Assembly (NCBI GenBank): GCA_016185245.1 | Contig: JACPNZ010000039.1 | Location: 234,925 to 298,924, forward strand | DNA length: 64,000 bases | Origin: Hyphomicrobiales bacterium | Lineage (GTDB): Bacteria; Pseudomonadota; Alphaproteobacteria; Rhizobiales; Aestuariivirgaceae | Direction of reading: 5' to 3' | Shown here: positions 47,709 to 55,948 of the stretch, piece by piece | Layout of the letters: every line of letters begins with the position of its first letter | How positions within the stretch are numbered: position 1 is the stretch's first letter | Notes under the pieces: model-generated | Databases searched by the model: none | What the model saw: the letters and a program-made list of their open reading frames with translations, nothing else | Told to the model about the DNA's origin: nothing | Translations under genes and position numbers: made by a program

Positions 47709-50198
47709 TCACGATTTGCGTTGCGCCGCCTCCGCCGCCGCGACGGTTTGTTTCACCGCGATGAAGCTGTCGGGGCTGACCGAGATTGAATCGATGCCGC
47801 ATTCGACCAGGAAGGCCGCAAACTCGGGATGATCGCTCGGCGCCTGGCCGCACAACCCGATCTTGGCGCCGGCCCGCCGCGCTTCCCTAATGACATTGGA
47901 GATCATCCATTTTACCGCGGCGTCCTGCTCGTCAAACAGTCCGGCAAGCTCGCTGGAATCGCGGTCGACACCGAGGGTCAGCTGCGTCAGATCGTTCGAG
48001 CCGATGGAGAAGCCATCGAACCGTTTGGCGAATTCCGCCGCCAGCACGACATTGGAGGGGATTTCGCACATGACGAAGACCCGCAGCCCCTGCTCACCGC
48101 GTCTCAGCCCATTCTCCGCCATCACCTCCAGCACCCGGTCGGCCTCATGGAGCGAGCGGCAGAACGGGATCATCACCACGACATTGGCAAAACCCATCTC
48201 ATTCCGCAACCTGGCGATCGCCCGGCATTCCAGTGCGAATCCCTCGCGGTAGCGCGGCGAATAATAGCGCGCCGCACCGCGGAAGCCGATCATCGGGTTT
48301 TCTTCGTGCGGCTCGAACTCGGCACCACCCAGCAGCCCGGCATATTCATTGGTCTTGAAATCGCTCATGCGCACGATGACTGGCTTCGGATGCACGAGCG
48401 CCGCGATCCGCGCCAGTCCGCGGGAGAGCCGTTCCACGAAATACTCGGTCTTGTCGGGATAGGCCGCTGTCAACTCGGCGATCCTGCGCTTCGCCTCCTG
48501 GTCCTTGAGCTGGTCGAAACGCACCAGCGCCATCGGGTGGATGCGGATATGGTTGCTCACCACGAATTCCATGCGCGCCAGGCCAACCCCGTCGGCGGGA
48601 ATGCGCCACCAGCGGAAAGCCGCAGCCGGGTTGGCCAGGTTGAGCATGATCTTGGTGCGCGTCTCCGGCAGGCCGCCCACATCGATCATCTTCACGTCGA
48701 ACTCGGCGGTCCCGTCATAGATGAATCCCTGGTCGCCTTCGGCGCAGGAAACGGTGATCGCCTGCTCGCTGTGCAGGACATGGGTGGCGTTGCCGGTGCC
48801 GACGATGGCCGGCAGGCCGAGTTCGCGGCTGACGATGGCGGCGTGCGAGGTCCGCCCGCCATGGTCGGTGATGATCGCTGCGGCCCGTTTCATGATCGGC
48901 ACCCAGTCGGGGTCGGTCGTGCCGGTGACGAGGATCGCGCCGTCGACGAACTCGGCGATATCACGGGCGCTCTCGATGAGGCAGACCCGGCCGGCTACGA
49001 TTGCGTCACCGATGGCTATGCCGGCCGTCAGTTGTTTTCCCTTGCGGGTGATCGCATAGGACTTGAACGCCATGGTGTCGCGATGCGACTGCACCGTCTC
49101 CGGGCGGGCCTGGACGATGTACATCTCGCCGGTTTCGCCATCCCGGGCCCATTCCATGTCCATTGGGCAGCCATAGTGCGTCTCGATGATCGTGCCCCAG
49201 CGCGCCAGGGTCAGAATTTCCGCATCCTGCAGGACGAAAGCGGCACGCTCGACTTTCGAGGTCGGAACATTGCGGGTCGGCTTGCTGCCCGCCACACAGA
49301 TCATCTTCTGGGCCTTTTCGCCGAGCTTCTTGCCGATGATCGGGATCAACACCGGATTGCCGAGCAAGGGCTTGAACACCTGATATTCGTCGGGATCGAC
49401 GGCTCCCTGCACGACATTCTCGCCCAATCCCCAGGCGGCATCGATCACCACGGCGTTCTTGAAGCCGGTTTCGGTATCGATTGAAAACATGACGCCGGAG
49501 CCGCCGAGGTCGGAGCGCACCATCTGCTGAACGCCGATCGATAGCGCCACCGCCATGTGATCGAAGCCCTTGGCCTGCCGGTAGGTGATGGCCCGGTCGG
49601 TGAACAAAGAGGCAAAACAGCGCCGGCAGGCCTCGAGCAGCGCCGCCGTACCACGAATATTGAGAAAGGTCTCCTGCTGTCCGGCAAAGCTCGCATCGGG
49701 AAGGTCTTCGGCGGTGGCGCTCGACCGTACCGCGACATCGACGTCCACCTTCCCGGTCCGCAAGCAGAGATCGCGATAGGCCGCCGTTATTGCGACAACG
49801 GCGTCATCTGGCCAGTCGCTGTCGAGCAGCAGGGATCGAACCGCCTGGCCGGTATCGGCAAGTGTCGATTTGCCCGCCGCCAAGCGGTCGAGGAGGTTCT
49901 CGATTCTGGCTTTGAGATCATTTGCAGCCAGAAAATGCCAATAGACAGCCGAAGTCGTCGCAAAGCCCGGCGGCACGCGGATGCCAACGGCGCTGAGCTT
50001 GACGATCATTTCGCCGAGCGAGGCGTTTTTGCCACCGACCCGGCTGACATCGCCCCGCCCGATCTCATCGAACCACACAATCTGCGGTTCGGCCTGGATT
50101 GCGACTGCTCCTTTGGGCGGCGCGGCACCTGCCGCAAGGCGGCCGACGTCTTGGCTGCCGGAGGCTGGATTCACTCCGCGGTCCTTGTTGTCGGCCAC
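47709..50198 (-). CDS. ppsA: Phosphoenolpyruvate synthase
   Basis: An 829-residue PEP synthase. The N-terminal nucleotide-binding domain has GGKNASLGEM, the phosphohistidine domain GGRTSHAAIVSRELG, and the C-terminal PEP/pyruvate barrel GSNDLTQLTLGVDRDS and CGQAPSDHPEFA. It converts pyruvate and ATP to PEP, AMP and phosphate. GTG 50198 (VADNKDRG) is preferred because gagggagag lies just upstream. It follows pfkB by 57 bp; together they would tune flux around glycolysis. Confidence 0.94.
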   Translation of the reverse strand: MADNKDRGVNPASGSQDVGRLAAGAAPPKGAVAIQAEPQIVWFDEIGRGDVSRVGGKNASLGEMIVKLSAVGIRVPPGFATTSAVYWHFLAANDLKARIENLLDRLAAGKSTLADTGQAVRSLLLDSDWPDDAVVAITAAYRDLCLRTGKVDVDVAVRSSATAEDLPDASFAGQQETFLNIRGTAALLEACRRCFASLFTDRAITYRQAKGFDHMAVALSIGVQQMVRSDLGGSGVMFSIDTETGFKNAVVIDAAWGLGENVVQGAVDPDEYQVFKPLLGNPVLIPIIGKKLGEKAQKMICVAGSKPTRNVPTSKVERAAFVLQDAEILTLARWGTIIETHYGCPMDMEWARDGETGEMYIVQARPETVQSHRDTMAFKSYAITRKGKQLTAGIAIGDAIVAGRVCLIESARDIAEFVDGAILVTGTTDPDWVPIMKRAAAIITDHGGRTSHAAIVSRELGLPAIVGTGNATHVLHSEQAITVSCAEGDQGFIYDGTAEFDVKMIDVGGLPETRTKIMLNLANPAAAFRWWRIPADGVGLARMEFVVSNHIRIHPMALVRFDQLKDQEAKRRIAELTAAYPDKTEYFVERLSRGLARIAALVHPKPVIVRMSDFKTNEYAGLLGGAEFEPHEENPMIGFRGAARYYSPRYREGFALECRAIARLRNEMGFANVVVMIPFCRSLHEADRVLEVMAENGLRRGEQGLRVFVMCEIPSNVVLAAEFAKRFDGFSIGSNDLTQLTLGVDRDSSELAGLFDEQDAAVKWMISNVIREARRAGAKIGLCGQAPSDHPEFAAFLVECGIDSISVSPDSFIAVKQTVAAAEAAQRKS

Positions 50199-50255
50199 GG
50201 TACTCTCCCTCTCAATCCGCTTTTGGCCTGCCGGCAATCCAGCCTGCCATTCTGT

Positions 50256-51182
50256 TCACGTTCCGCCCGCCCGTCGATAAAGCTCGAAGACGTCGTCGCG
50301 CTGACAAAGCCGGTTCCCCGGCGTCATTGCCGCCGCGGCTCCGGCGGCAAGCCCCAGCCGGAAGGCTGCTTCTGGAGTCTTATTCTCGGACAGCGCCCAG
50401 ATCATTGCCCCGAGAAAACTGTCTCCGGTGCCGACGGTTGATCGCACTCTGACATGAATGGCGGGCAAATGGATGACGCCGGCGGAGCTGGCAAGCAACG
50501 CCCCGTCCGCCCCCATGGTAACGGCGACATATTCGGCCGCGCCGCGCGCCACGATGCCGGCGGCCGCCTCACTGGCATCGGCTTGCGAAAGCGTCCTGCC
50601 CACCAGATGTTCCAGCTCGCCGAAACTCGGCTTCACCAGAAAGGCTTTCGATTTCTCAAGGGTCGCTTGCAGGCCAATTCCTGAACTATCGAGAACAAAT
50701 CTGGCTGCTCTTGCCGTCGCTATATGGGCAATGCGGGCGTAGGCATCGGCCGGAACACCCTGCGGCAGGCTTCCGCTCGCCACAACATAGCGCCCGCGAT
50801 GCGATTCAACCGCCTGAAAGCACGGCTGCAGCTCGTGACTGTCGACCGTTGGCCCGGCGGGAACGAAGCGGTACTCGAGACCCGTGCTTCTTTCGCGCAC
50901 CATGTAGCCAATCCGCGTCTGGCCGGCGATGGCAATGTGTTGGTGGTGAATGCCCTCACTGGTGAGCAGGCGATCGAGCAGCGCACCAATTTCGCCGCCA
51001 GCCAGATAGACAGCATCGGCTTGTCCCCCCAACGCGGCAATCACACGGGCGACGTTGATGCCGCCGCCCCCGGGGCTTTGTCGCGTGTCGACGGTTCTGG
51101 TCTTGCGCGTCGGACGAACGACTTCCGCCTCGCTCGAAATATCGATGGTGGGGTTGAGTGTGACGGTCAGTATTTCAGCCAC
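50256..51182 (-). CDS. pfkB: 6-phosphofructokinase of the PfkB family
   Basis: A 308-residue ribokinase-family sugar kinase. It opens EILTVTLNPTIDISSEAEVV and carries the GGGGINVARV motif and the catalytic GTGDSFLGAMIW near the end. The N-terminal signature favours PfkB (fructose-6-phosphate) over 1-phosphofructokinase or tagatose-6-phosphate kinase, which remain possible. It starts 9 bp after the CBS-BON gene. PfkB is also a DosR-regulon gene in M. tuberculosis. Confidence 0.85.
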   Translation of the reverse strand: MAEILTVTLNPTIDISSEAEVVRPTRKTRTVDTRQSPGGGGINVARVIAALGGQADAVYLAGGEIGALLDRLLTSEGIHHQHIAIAGQTRIGYMVRERSTGLEYRFVPAGPTVDSHELQPCFQAVESHRGRYVVASGSLPQGVPADAYARIAHIATARAARFVLDSSGIGLQATLEKSKAFLVKPSFGELEHLVGRTLSQADASEAAAGIVARGAAEYVAVTMGADGALLASSAGVIHLPAIHVRVRSTVGTGDSFLGAMIWALSENKTPEAAFRLGLAAGAAAAMTPGNRLCQRDDVFELYRRAGGT

Positions 51183-51191
51183 GGCTCACCT

Positions 51192-51908
51192 TCAAGACCG
51201 GGTTGAACGCGGCGAACCGTTTCCCGCCGATATCCCGACCGGCTGTGTCGCAATCTGCAAGTGATTATAAACATTTGCAACTCCGTGGACATTCTCGGCG
51301 ACGGCGCGCGCCACATCCCGTTCGATCGCCGAATTTACGCTGCCGGAAAGATGCACGGCGCCGTTTGTGACGGCCACGGCGATGTGGCTGCTTTCGAGGC
51401 CGGCGCTCTCACCAAGTCTCGCCAAGATGCTCCGTCTGATCGCAGCATCGCCGGGAGCCGTGTCGTCAGGCTTCGCCAGCGTGATGACGACTAGCAAATC
51501 GGCGCGGCTCACGATGCCGGCAAGCCTTCCCTCCCGCATCACCGGAAGGCGTTTGATACCATGTCGTTTCATCAGCTGGGCAACGTCGGCAGCCGTCGCT
51601 TCCTCCTGCACCGTTATCACATCTGATGTCATCACATCGCCAACGCTCCAACCATGAGTCTTGAGATAACTGCCGGAGGAATGTTCGGCCTGCCCAGCAG
51701 CGAAGCGCGCGCCAGCAGGATGTTCCTGGCCCAATTCGTTGCGACGGAGAAGGTCTCCTTCCGTAATCATTCCAACGAGTTTGCCATCGTCGTCGACAAC
51801 CGGCAGTCCACTGATGGCGTGATCCAGCATTAACTGAGCAGCATGCCGGATGCTGTTCCCAGGCCTTACCGTCACCACCCGGCTGCTCATGAGATCCTTT
51901 GCTTTCAC
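51192..51908 (-). CDS. CBS-pair and BON domain protein
   Basis: About 238 residues: two CBS domains (residues ~1-60, with VRPGNSIRHAAQLMLDHAIS, and ~90-150, with DVMTSDVITVQEEATAADVA) followed by a BON domain (~175-235, VAVTNGAVHLSGSVNSAIE). CBS pairs bind adenosine nucleotides. The GTG at 51908 is chosen because VKAKDLM then aligns with MRAKDIM of the paralogue at 52150; longer starts to 51983 lack this. First gene of the CBS-pfkB-ppsA-adh operon behind a perfect FNR-like box. Confidence 0.85.
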   Translation of the reverse strand: MKAKDLMSSRVVTVRPGNSIRHAAQLMLDHAISGLPVVDDDGKLVGMITEGDLLRRNELGQEHPAGARFAAGQAEHSSGSYLKTHGWSVGDVMTSDVITVQEEATAADVAQLMKRHGIKRLPVMREGRLAGIVSRADLLVVITLAKPDDTAPGDAAIRRSILARLGESAGLESSHIAVAVTNGAVHLSGSVNSAIERDVARAVAENVHGVANVYNHLQIATQPVGISAGNGSPRSTRS

Positions 51909-51973
51909 CTGTCGTTTGACCTCTATAAGCGCGAATTGTCGAGCATGCTTGCGACAGAAAACCACTGGGAACA

Positions 51974-51987
51974 TTGATTTCAATCAA
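51974..51987. promoter_or_regulatory. FNR/FixK-like box of the CBS-pfkB-ppsA-adh operon
   Basis: TTGATTTCAATCAA matches TTGAT-N4-ATCAA at 10 of 10 positions. It lies 66 bp upstream of the GTG at 51908; the divergent gene at 52150 could also use it. The -10 at class II distance on the minus strand (CAAGCA) is poor. Confidence 0.65.
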
Positions 51988-52149
51988 CCAATTATGACAA
52001 TCGGGGAGTAATTTGCTCGAGGCAAAGTGATGTCGGCTGGACTGCCGGCCGACGAACCGCAAACCTGCCAGCCGGTCGTTGGGTATTGCTGGCGTAGGTC
52101 AGGGTCGGTGGAATAGGCGTTCCACTGTCCATCACTCAGGAGACGAGCA

Positions 52150-52842
52150 ATGAGAGCCAAGGACATTATGACCACGGTTGTTGTGAGCGTGCCGCCTGAC
52201 GCGACGATCGCCGAAGCGGTGAAGACCTTGCTCGACCACCACATCAGCGGACTACCTGTAATTGATCGGTCGGGCCAACTCGCTGGAATCCTCACCGAAG
52301 GCGACCTGATGCGCCGCGCCGAACTAATGGCCGATCGGCGGCCTTGGTGGCTTGCATCTGCTTCATCCCCGGAACAGATCGCGGCAGCCTATGTCAAGGC
52401 ACACGGCATGAAGGTTCAGGACGTCATGACAAGAGATGTGGTGACGATCGACGAGGATGAACCCCTTGACCGTATCGCCATGTTGCTCGAAGCGCGGGGG
52501 ATCAAGCGGGTGCCGGTGACGAAAAGTGGCAAGCTTGTCGGAATTGTCAGCCGCGCCAACCTTCTTCGTGCCATGGCCGCCAGCACATCGGGCAACCGGG
52601 CGCCGAGCGACGATGGGATCAGGTCTAGCATCATGCGGAATGTAAGTACGGATGCAGCGGTGCGGGCGCAGTTGGTCGATGCGACGGTCGCCGGCGGCGT
52701 CGTTCACCTTTGGGGCAATGTGGCTTCCGAATCCGAGCGTGAGGCCATCCGGGTCGTGGCCGAGAACACCGAGGGCGTACGCGGGGTCAAAAACCACATC
52801 CGAGTTCTTCCTCCGTCGCTTGTAGACTACAAACCCGAATGA
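52150..52842 (+). CDS. CBS-pair and BON domain protein (paralogue)
   Basis: A 230-residue paralogue of the 51192-51908 product, divergent from it. CBS1 covers residues ~5-60 (VSVPPDATIAEAVKTLLDHH), CBS2 ~90-150 (DVMTRDVVTIDEDEPLDRIA) and the BON domain ~160-225 (VDATVAGGVVHLWGNVASES). A strong ribosome site, aggaga, precedes the ATG. A homologous CBS protein (Hrp1) is strongly hypoxia-induced in mycobacteria. Confidence 0.88.
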   Translation: MRAKDIMTTVVVSVPPDATIAEAVKTLLDHHISGLPVIDRSGQLAGILTEGDLMRRAELMADRRPWWLASASSPEQIAAAYVKAHGMKVQDVMTRDVVTIDEDEPLDRIAMLLEARGIKRVPVTKSGKLVGIVSRANLLRAMAASTSGNRAPSDDGIRSSIMRNVSTDAAVRAQLVDATVAGGVVHLWGNVASESEREAIRVVAENTEGVRGVKNHIRVLPPSLVDYKPE

Positions 52843-52857
52843 CTGCACTGAGCAAGT

Positions 52858-53337
52858 TCAGAGAACCGGAGGCACCCGTCCTGATCTTGACGGGCCCCAC
52901 ATGAACGACAATCGCAGCATGTCCAAGACGACAGAGCGGCAAGGCGGGGCTGCATGGCGGCTTGCTGCCATTTCGGCGGCGTGCATGGTAGCGGTCCTTC
53001 GCCAGCGGTGTGCGGGTTGTTGCAAGCTTCGTAGCGCCAGCCGGTGATGCGACTTCTTCGGTATCGCCTCCGACGCTGAGGCGCTGACACTTCGCCGCTC
53101 GGTCTCGGCGAGGATCCGGCGTTTGTCCTCGGTCATGAACTTCCGCCGGTGCCCGTCACGCGGCGGCGGCACGATCGGACCCAATGACGCAGGCCCGTAA
53201 GTCATATGACCAAGGCTATGACTTGGGCCGCCACGCCGATACAGCAACTTGGGGGCTAGCGGCTGCGGCTCGGCCTTGAACCTCGCCCGCCAGAATGCCT
53301 CGCCGTATCGCACTCTGCATCCAATATCGTCTGCCAT
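52858..53337 (-). pseudogene. Remnant of an IS66-type accessory/transposase gene
   Basis: The minus-strand reading begins MADDIGCRVRYGEAFWRARF and then KAEPQPLAPKLLYRRGGPSH, both blocks typical of the first ORF of IS66-like elements in alphaproteobacteria, but the stretch that normally lies between YGEAFWR and the FKAEPQP block is missing. Later, GHRRKFMTEDKRRILAETE matches the usual middle, after which similarity is lost, suggesting a frameshift. No terminal repeats were found. It marks the junction between the stress island and the methylated-amine genes. Confidence 0.6.
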
Positions 53338-53561
53338 CGTGACCTCCTCACCAGCAAAACTGCCGGCGAGAACAAATCGCGACTGCGGTCAACAAAACAA
53401 GTGTGCGAGCAGTGGACGCTTATGTATTCCCAGCTCGGCGAATCGTGTTCCCTGCAAGTCGGTTTGGAATTCCCTGCAAATTTTCGTAGGAATTTCTCCA
53501 CCTATCTGACTGATTTCAGGGGATATCGTTCTCGCCCATACGCCGAAAAAGCCCCAAATTC

Positions 53562-53602
53562 GCCCAATACCCTGCAAAATCGCTGTTACCAGGGTATTGG
53601 GC
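53562..53602. repeat. 13-bp perfect inverted repeat downstream of the cupin gene
   Basis: GCCCAATACCCTG (53562-53574) and CAGGGTATTGGGC (53590-53602) pair fully with a 15-nt loop. The repeat lies 78 bp past the cupin stop (minus strand) and could act as a transcript end, but no U-run follows. Two copies of TTCCCTGCAA (53448, 53470) and a third partial copy inside the left arm precede it. I see no gene in 53338-53679. Confidence 0.5.
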
Positions 53603-53679
53603 CGCTGAGACGGGTTCGCTCACGACTGGCTCCACCACCATTTGAACCTTCAAGAACAGAAATTTAGGTTCGAGCCCGG

Positions 53680-54048
53680 TCACAGGTTCCTCTCAACCTC
53701 GCGAACGAATACCACCAGGGTGGCCCCGGTCTTCGTGGTCGAAAAATGCTGGGTGCCGATGGTTAGCAGCACGAAGTCCCCGGCCCGGTAGACGTAGCCA
53801 TCATTGTCGGTCACTTCGCCATCGATGACATAGAACTGCTCGTGACAGGTGTGCTCGTGGGGCTGGCTGGAAGATTCCGGCTCCATGCGGTAAATCGTGA
53901 AACCGGCACCTTCGGGGAAGGTTTCGTCGAGCTGCAAATAGGACTGCCCGGGAACTTCCCGGCCATCGGCCAGGTATTTTTTGAAGGTGGCCGAGCGGAT
54001 ATTGATGACCTTGCGGTCGCTTGCGCCTATCTCTTTGATTCTTGACAT
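53680..54048 (-). CDS. Cupin-domain protein associated with methylated-amine genes
   Basis: A 122-residue single cupin. The metal-site histidines are in QPHEHTCHEQFYV, with a second cupin motif YRAGDFVLLTIGTQHFS. ATG 54048 (MSRIKEIG) is chosen; longer readings go into the regulatory gap. It may be a small metal-dependent enzyme or a ligand sensor. It is divergent from the dimethylamine monooxygenase operon and probably shares its control region. Confidence 0.8.
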   Translation of the reverse strand: MSRIKEIGASDRKVINIRSATFKKYLADGREVPGQSYLQLDETFPEGAGFTIYRMEPESSSQPHEHTCHEQFYVIDGEVTDNDGYVYRAGDFVLLTIGTQHFSTTKTGATLVVFVREVERNL

Positions 54049-54196
54049 GTATTGACCCGTATATCCTGTGCCGGGGCGCTGCATCGAGGAGTTCTTGTTG
54101 TGCAAAAGCCTGGCCCTGGGACCTTGCAAGCTCCAGAATTCTGATTACAGTCAGGAACAATAGTTTCCAATAGTGAAATTAAGAACGGAGGTATCG
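54049..54196. promoter_or_regulatory. Divergent control region of the cupin gene and the dmm operon
   Basis: This 148-bp gap holds an exact direct repeat CAATAG at 54158 and 54168, one helical turn apart. It also has an imperfect dyad GGAACAATAGTTTCC (54154-54168) and CTGATTACAGTCAG (54141-54154). They lie 25-55 bp before the ATG at 54197. These could be an operator for an amine-responsive regulator, but no regulator gene is in the window. Confidence 0.35.
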
Positions 54197-55330
54197 ATGC
54201 CCTTGTCCTGGAGATTTTCAGTCCTCGCCGACCGCCACCGCGCGCTCGGCTCGAAGCTCGAGGATTGGAGCGGCATGGGTACCGCCTGGACCTATGACAA
54301 GGACATCTACGAAGAACATATCGCGGTCCGCACCAGGGCCGGCCTGATGGATGTGTCGGGCCTGAAGAAGATGCACCTGGTCGGCCCGCACGCCATCAAC
54401 GTGCTGGAATACATCACCACCCGCGACATGACGAAAATCTATCCGGGCCGCTCGGTCTACGCCTGCCTGCTCAATGACCGCGGCATGTTCACCGACGACT
54501 GCATCGTCTACCGCACCGGGCCCAATTCCTGGATGCTGGTCCACGGTTCGGGCTCGGCCCACGAGGAGGTGGTCAAGCAAGCCATGGGACGCAACTGTGC
54601 CGTCCTCTTCGACGACGACATCCACGATCTCTCGCTGCAGGGACCGGTGGCCGTCGACTATCTCGCCAGGCACGTCCCCGGCATTCGCGATCTCAGATAC
54701 TTCCACCACATGCAGACGACGCTGTTCGGCGCGCCCGTCATGATCTCGCGCACCGGCTACACCGGCGAGCGCGGCTATGAAATCTTCTGCCGCGGCCAGG
54801 ATGCCGGCATGATCTGGGATACGGTCCTGAAGGACGGCAAGAGCATGGGCATCGTGCCCGTCTGCTTCAGCGTGCTCGACATGCTGCGGGTCGAAAGCTA
54901 CCTGCTGTTCTACCCTTACGACAATTCGCAGATGTACCCTTTCGCCGATCAACCGCCCGGCGATACGCTGTGGGAATTGGGCCTCGATTTCACGGTGAGC
55001 CCCGGCAAGACCGGCTTCCGCGGGGCCGAGGAACATGTCCGGCTCAAGGGCAAGGAGCGCTTCAAGATCTTCGGCATCCTGGTCGATGCCGACCGCCCCA
55101 CCGACCTCGGCGACGAGGTCTGGGCCGACGGCAAGAAAGTAGGCGTCATCACCTGCCCGAGCTATTCGAAGCTCACCAAGAAATCCATGGGCATCATGCG
55201 GGTCGATGTTCCCTATGCCAGGCAGGGCGCCAAGCTCGAAGTCCGCGGCAAGAATGTGAAAGCCAGTGCCATTGCTCACACCATCAGCTTTGACGACCCC
55301 AAGAAGAGCAAGCGCATGGCGGTCGGCTAG
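54197..55330 (+). CDS. dmmD: GcvT-like aminomethyltransferase, DmmD candidate
   Basis: A 377-residue protein of the glycine-cleavage T family. It includes GLMDVSGLKKMHLVGP, LQGPVAVDYLARHVPG, ISRTGYTGERGYEIFC and the C-terminal barrel end. GcvT proteins bind tetrahydrofolate and pick up one-carbon units. It is the first gene before dmmA-dmmB-dmmC, matching the dmmDABC order described in Ruegeria, where dmmD is needed for growth on methylated amines. ATG 54197 has GGAGG 6 bases upstream. It probably channels formaldehyde to tetrahydrofolate; that is inference. Confidence 0.75.
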   Translation: MPLSWRFSVLADRHRALGSKLEDWSGMGTAWTYDKDIYEEHIAVRTRAGLMDVSGLKKMHLVGPHAINVLEYITTRDMTKIYPGRSVYACLLNDRGMFTDDCIVYRTGPNSWMLVHGSGSAHEEVVKQAMGRNCAVLFDDDIHDLSLQGPVAVDYLARHVPGIRDLRYFHHMQTTLFGAPVMISRTGYTGERGYEIFCRGQDAGMIWDTVLKDGKSMGIVPVCFSVLDMLRVESYLLFYPYDNSQMYPFADQPPGDTLWELGLDFTVSPGKTGFRGAEEHVRLKGKERFKIFGILVDADRPTDLGDEVWADGKKVGVITCPSYSKLTKKSMGIMRVDVPYARQGAKLEVRGKNVKASAIAHTISFDDPKKSKRMAVG

Positions 55331-55342
55331 CGCGGCCCGGCG

Positions 55343-55948
55343 ATGCTCGTTCAAGGTATCAAGAGCCGCCCGGTCTATTCCGGCATCAAGGCCGATCCCA
55401 ACGCGGTGCGGCACCTCTTCGTCCTCGAGGGCGAAGGGGCGCTGGCCCTCCTCGACCAGGCCGCGACACTCGGCCAAGACATCCGGTCGAAAACCGAGGT
55501 GCTCTATGCGTCCACCGGATCGAAGCCTCGCGAGCATGGCCAGAAGCTTGCCGCCCTCGACTTCCACGATTACTGGGAAGCGCCAAGCGTCGCGGTGTTG
55601 CTCAACCGCTTCGGCGTGATGCTCGGAACCGCGAAAATGGGCATCCGCATCTATATCTCGGGAACCGAAGGCTTCATTGGCCAGGCGGTACAAATGGCGA
55701 TCGACCACGGCATCGACCATAACTCGCTCATGACCGAGCACCGCGGCTCCGAGGCCCGCCGCGTGCAATGCGTGCACTGCAAGGGCATCACCGACAATGT
55801 GAGGACGTCGCCCTTCACCTGCAGCCACTGCGGCCTGCCGCTTCTGGTGCGCGATCACTACTCGCACCGCATCGGGGCGTTTCAGGGGGTCAACGTCGAC
55901 GCCGAAGCGCCCGGCACAGCACCGCCGCCCGAGGAACTGTTCCCGTGA
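55343..55948 (+). CDS. dmmA: Dimethylamine monooxygenase subunit DmmA
   Basis: A 201-residue protein of the DmmA family. The N-terminal ~130 residues form a flavodoxin/NAD-like fold (LFVLEGEGALALLDQAATLG, and MGIRIYISGTEGFIGQAV). The C-terminal part is a zinc ribbon with CVHCKGITDNV and CSHCGLPLLVRDHYS. It works with DmmB and DmmC to oxidise dimethylamine to methylamine and formaldehyde. The stop overlaps the next gene's GTG. Confidence 0.85.
   Translation: MLVQGIKSRPVYSGIKADPNAVRHLFVLEGEGALALLDQAATLGQDIRSKTEVLYASTGSKPREHGQKLAALDFHDYWEAPSVAVLLNRFGVMLGTAKMGIRIYISGTEGFIGQAVQMAIDHGIDHNSLMTEHRGSEARRVQCVHCKGITDNVRTSPFTCSHCGLPLLVRDHYSHRIGAFQGVNVDAEAPGTAPPPEELFP

Noticed and set aside
53606..53637. 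Possible tRNA or tmRNA 3' end (GGGTTCG ... CTCCACCA)
   Set aside because: No matching 5' acceptor half or T stem could be paired, so it is more likely chance or a very old fragment.
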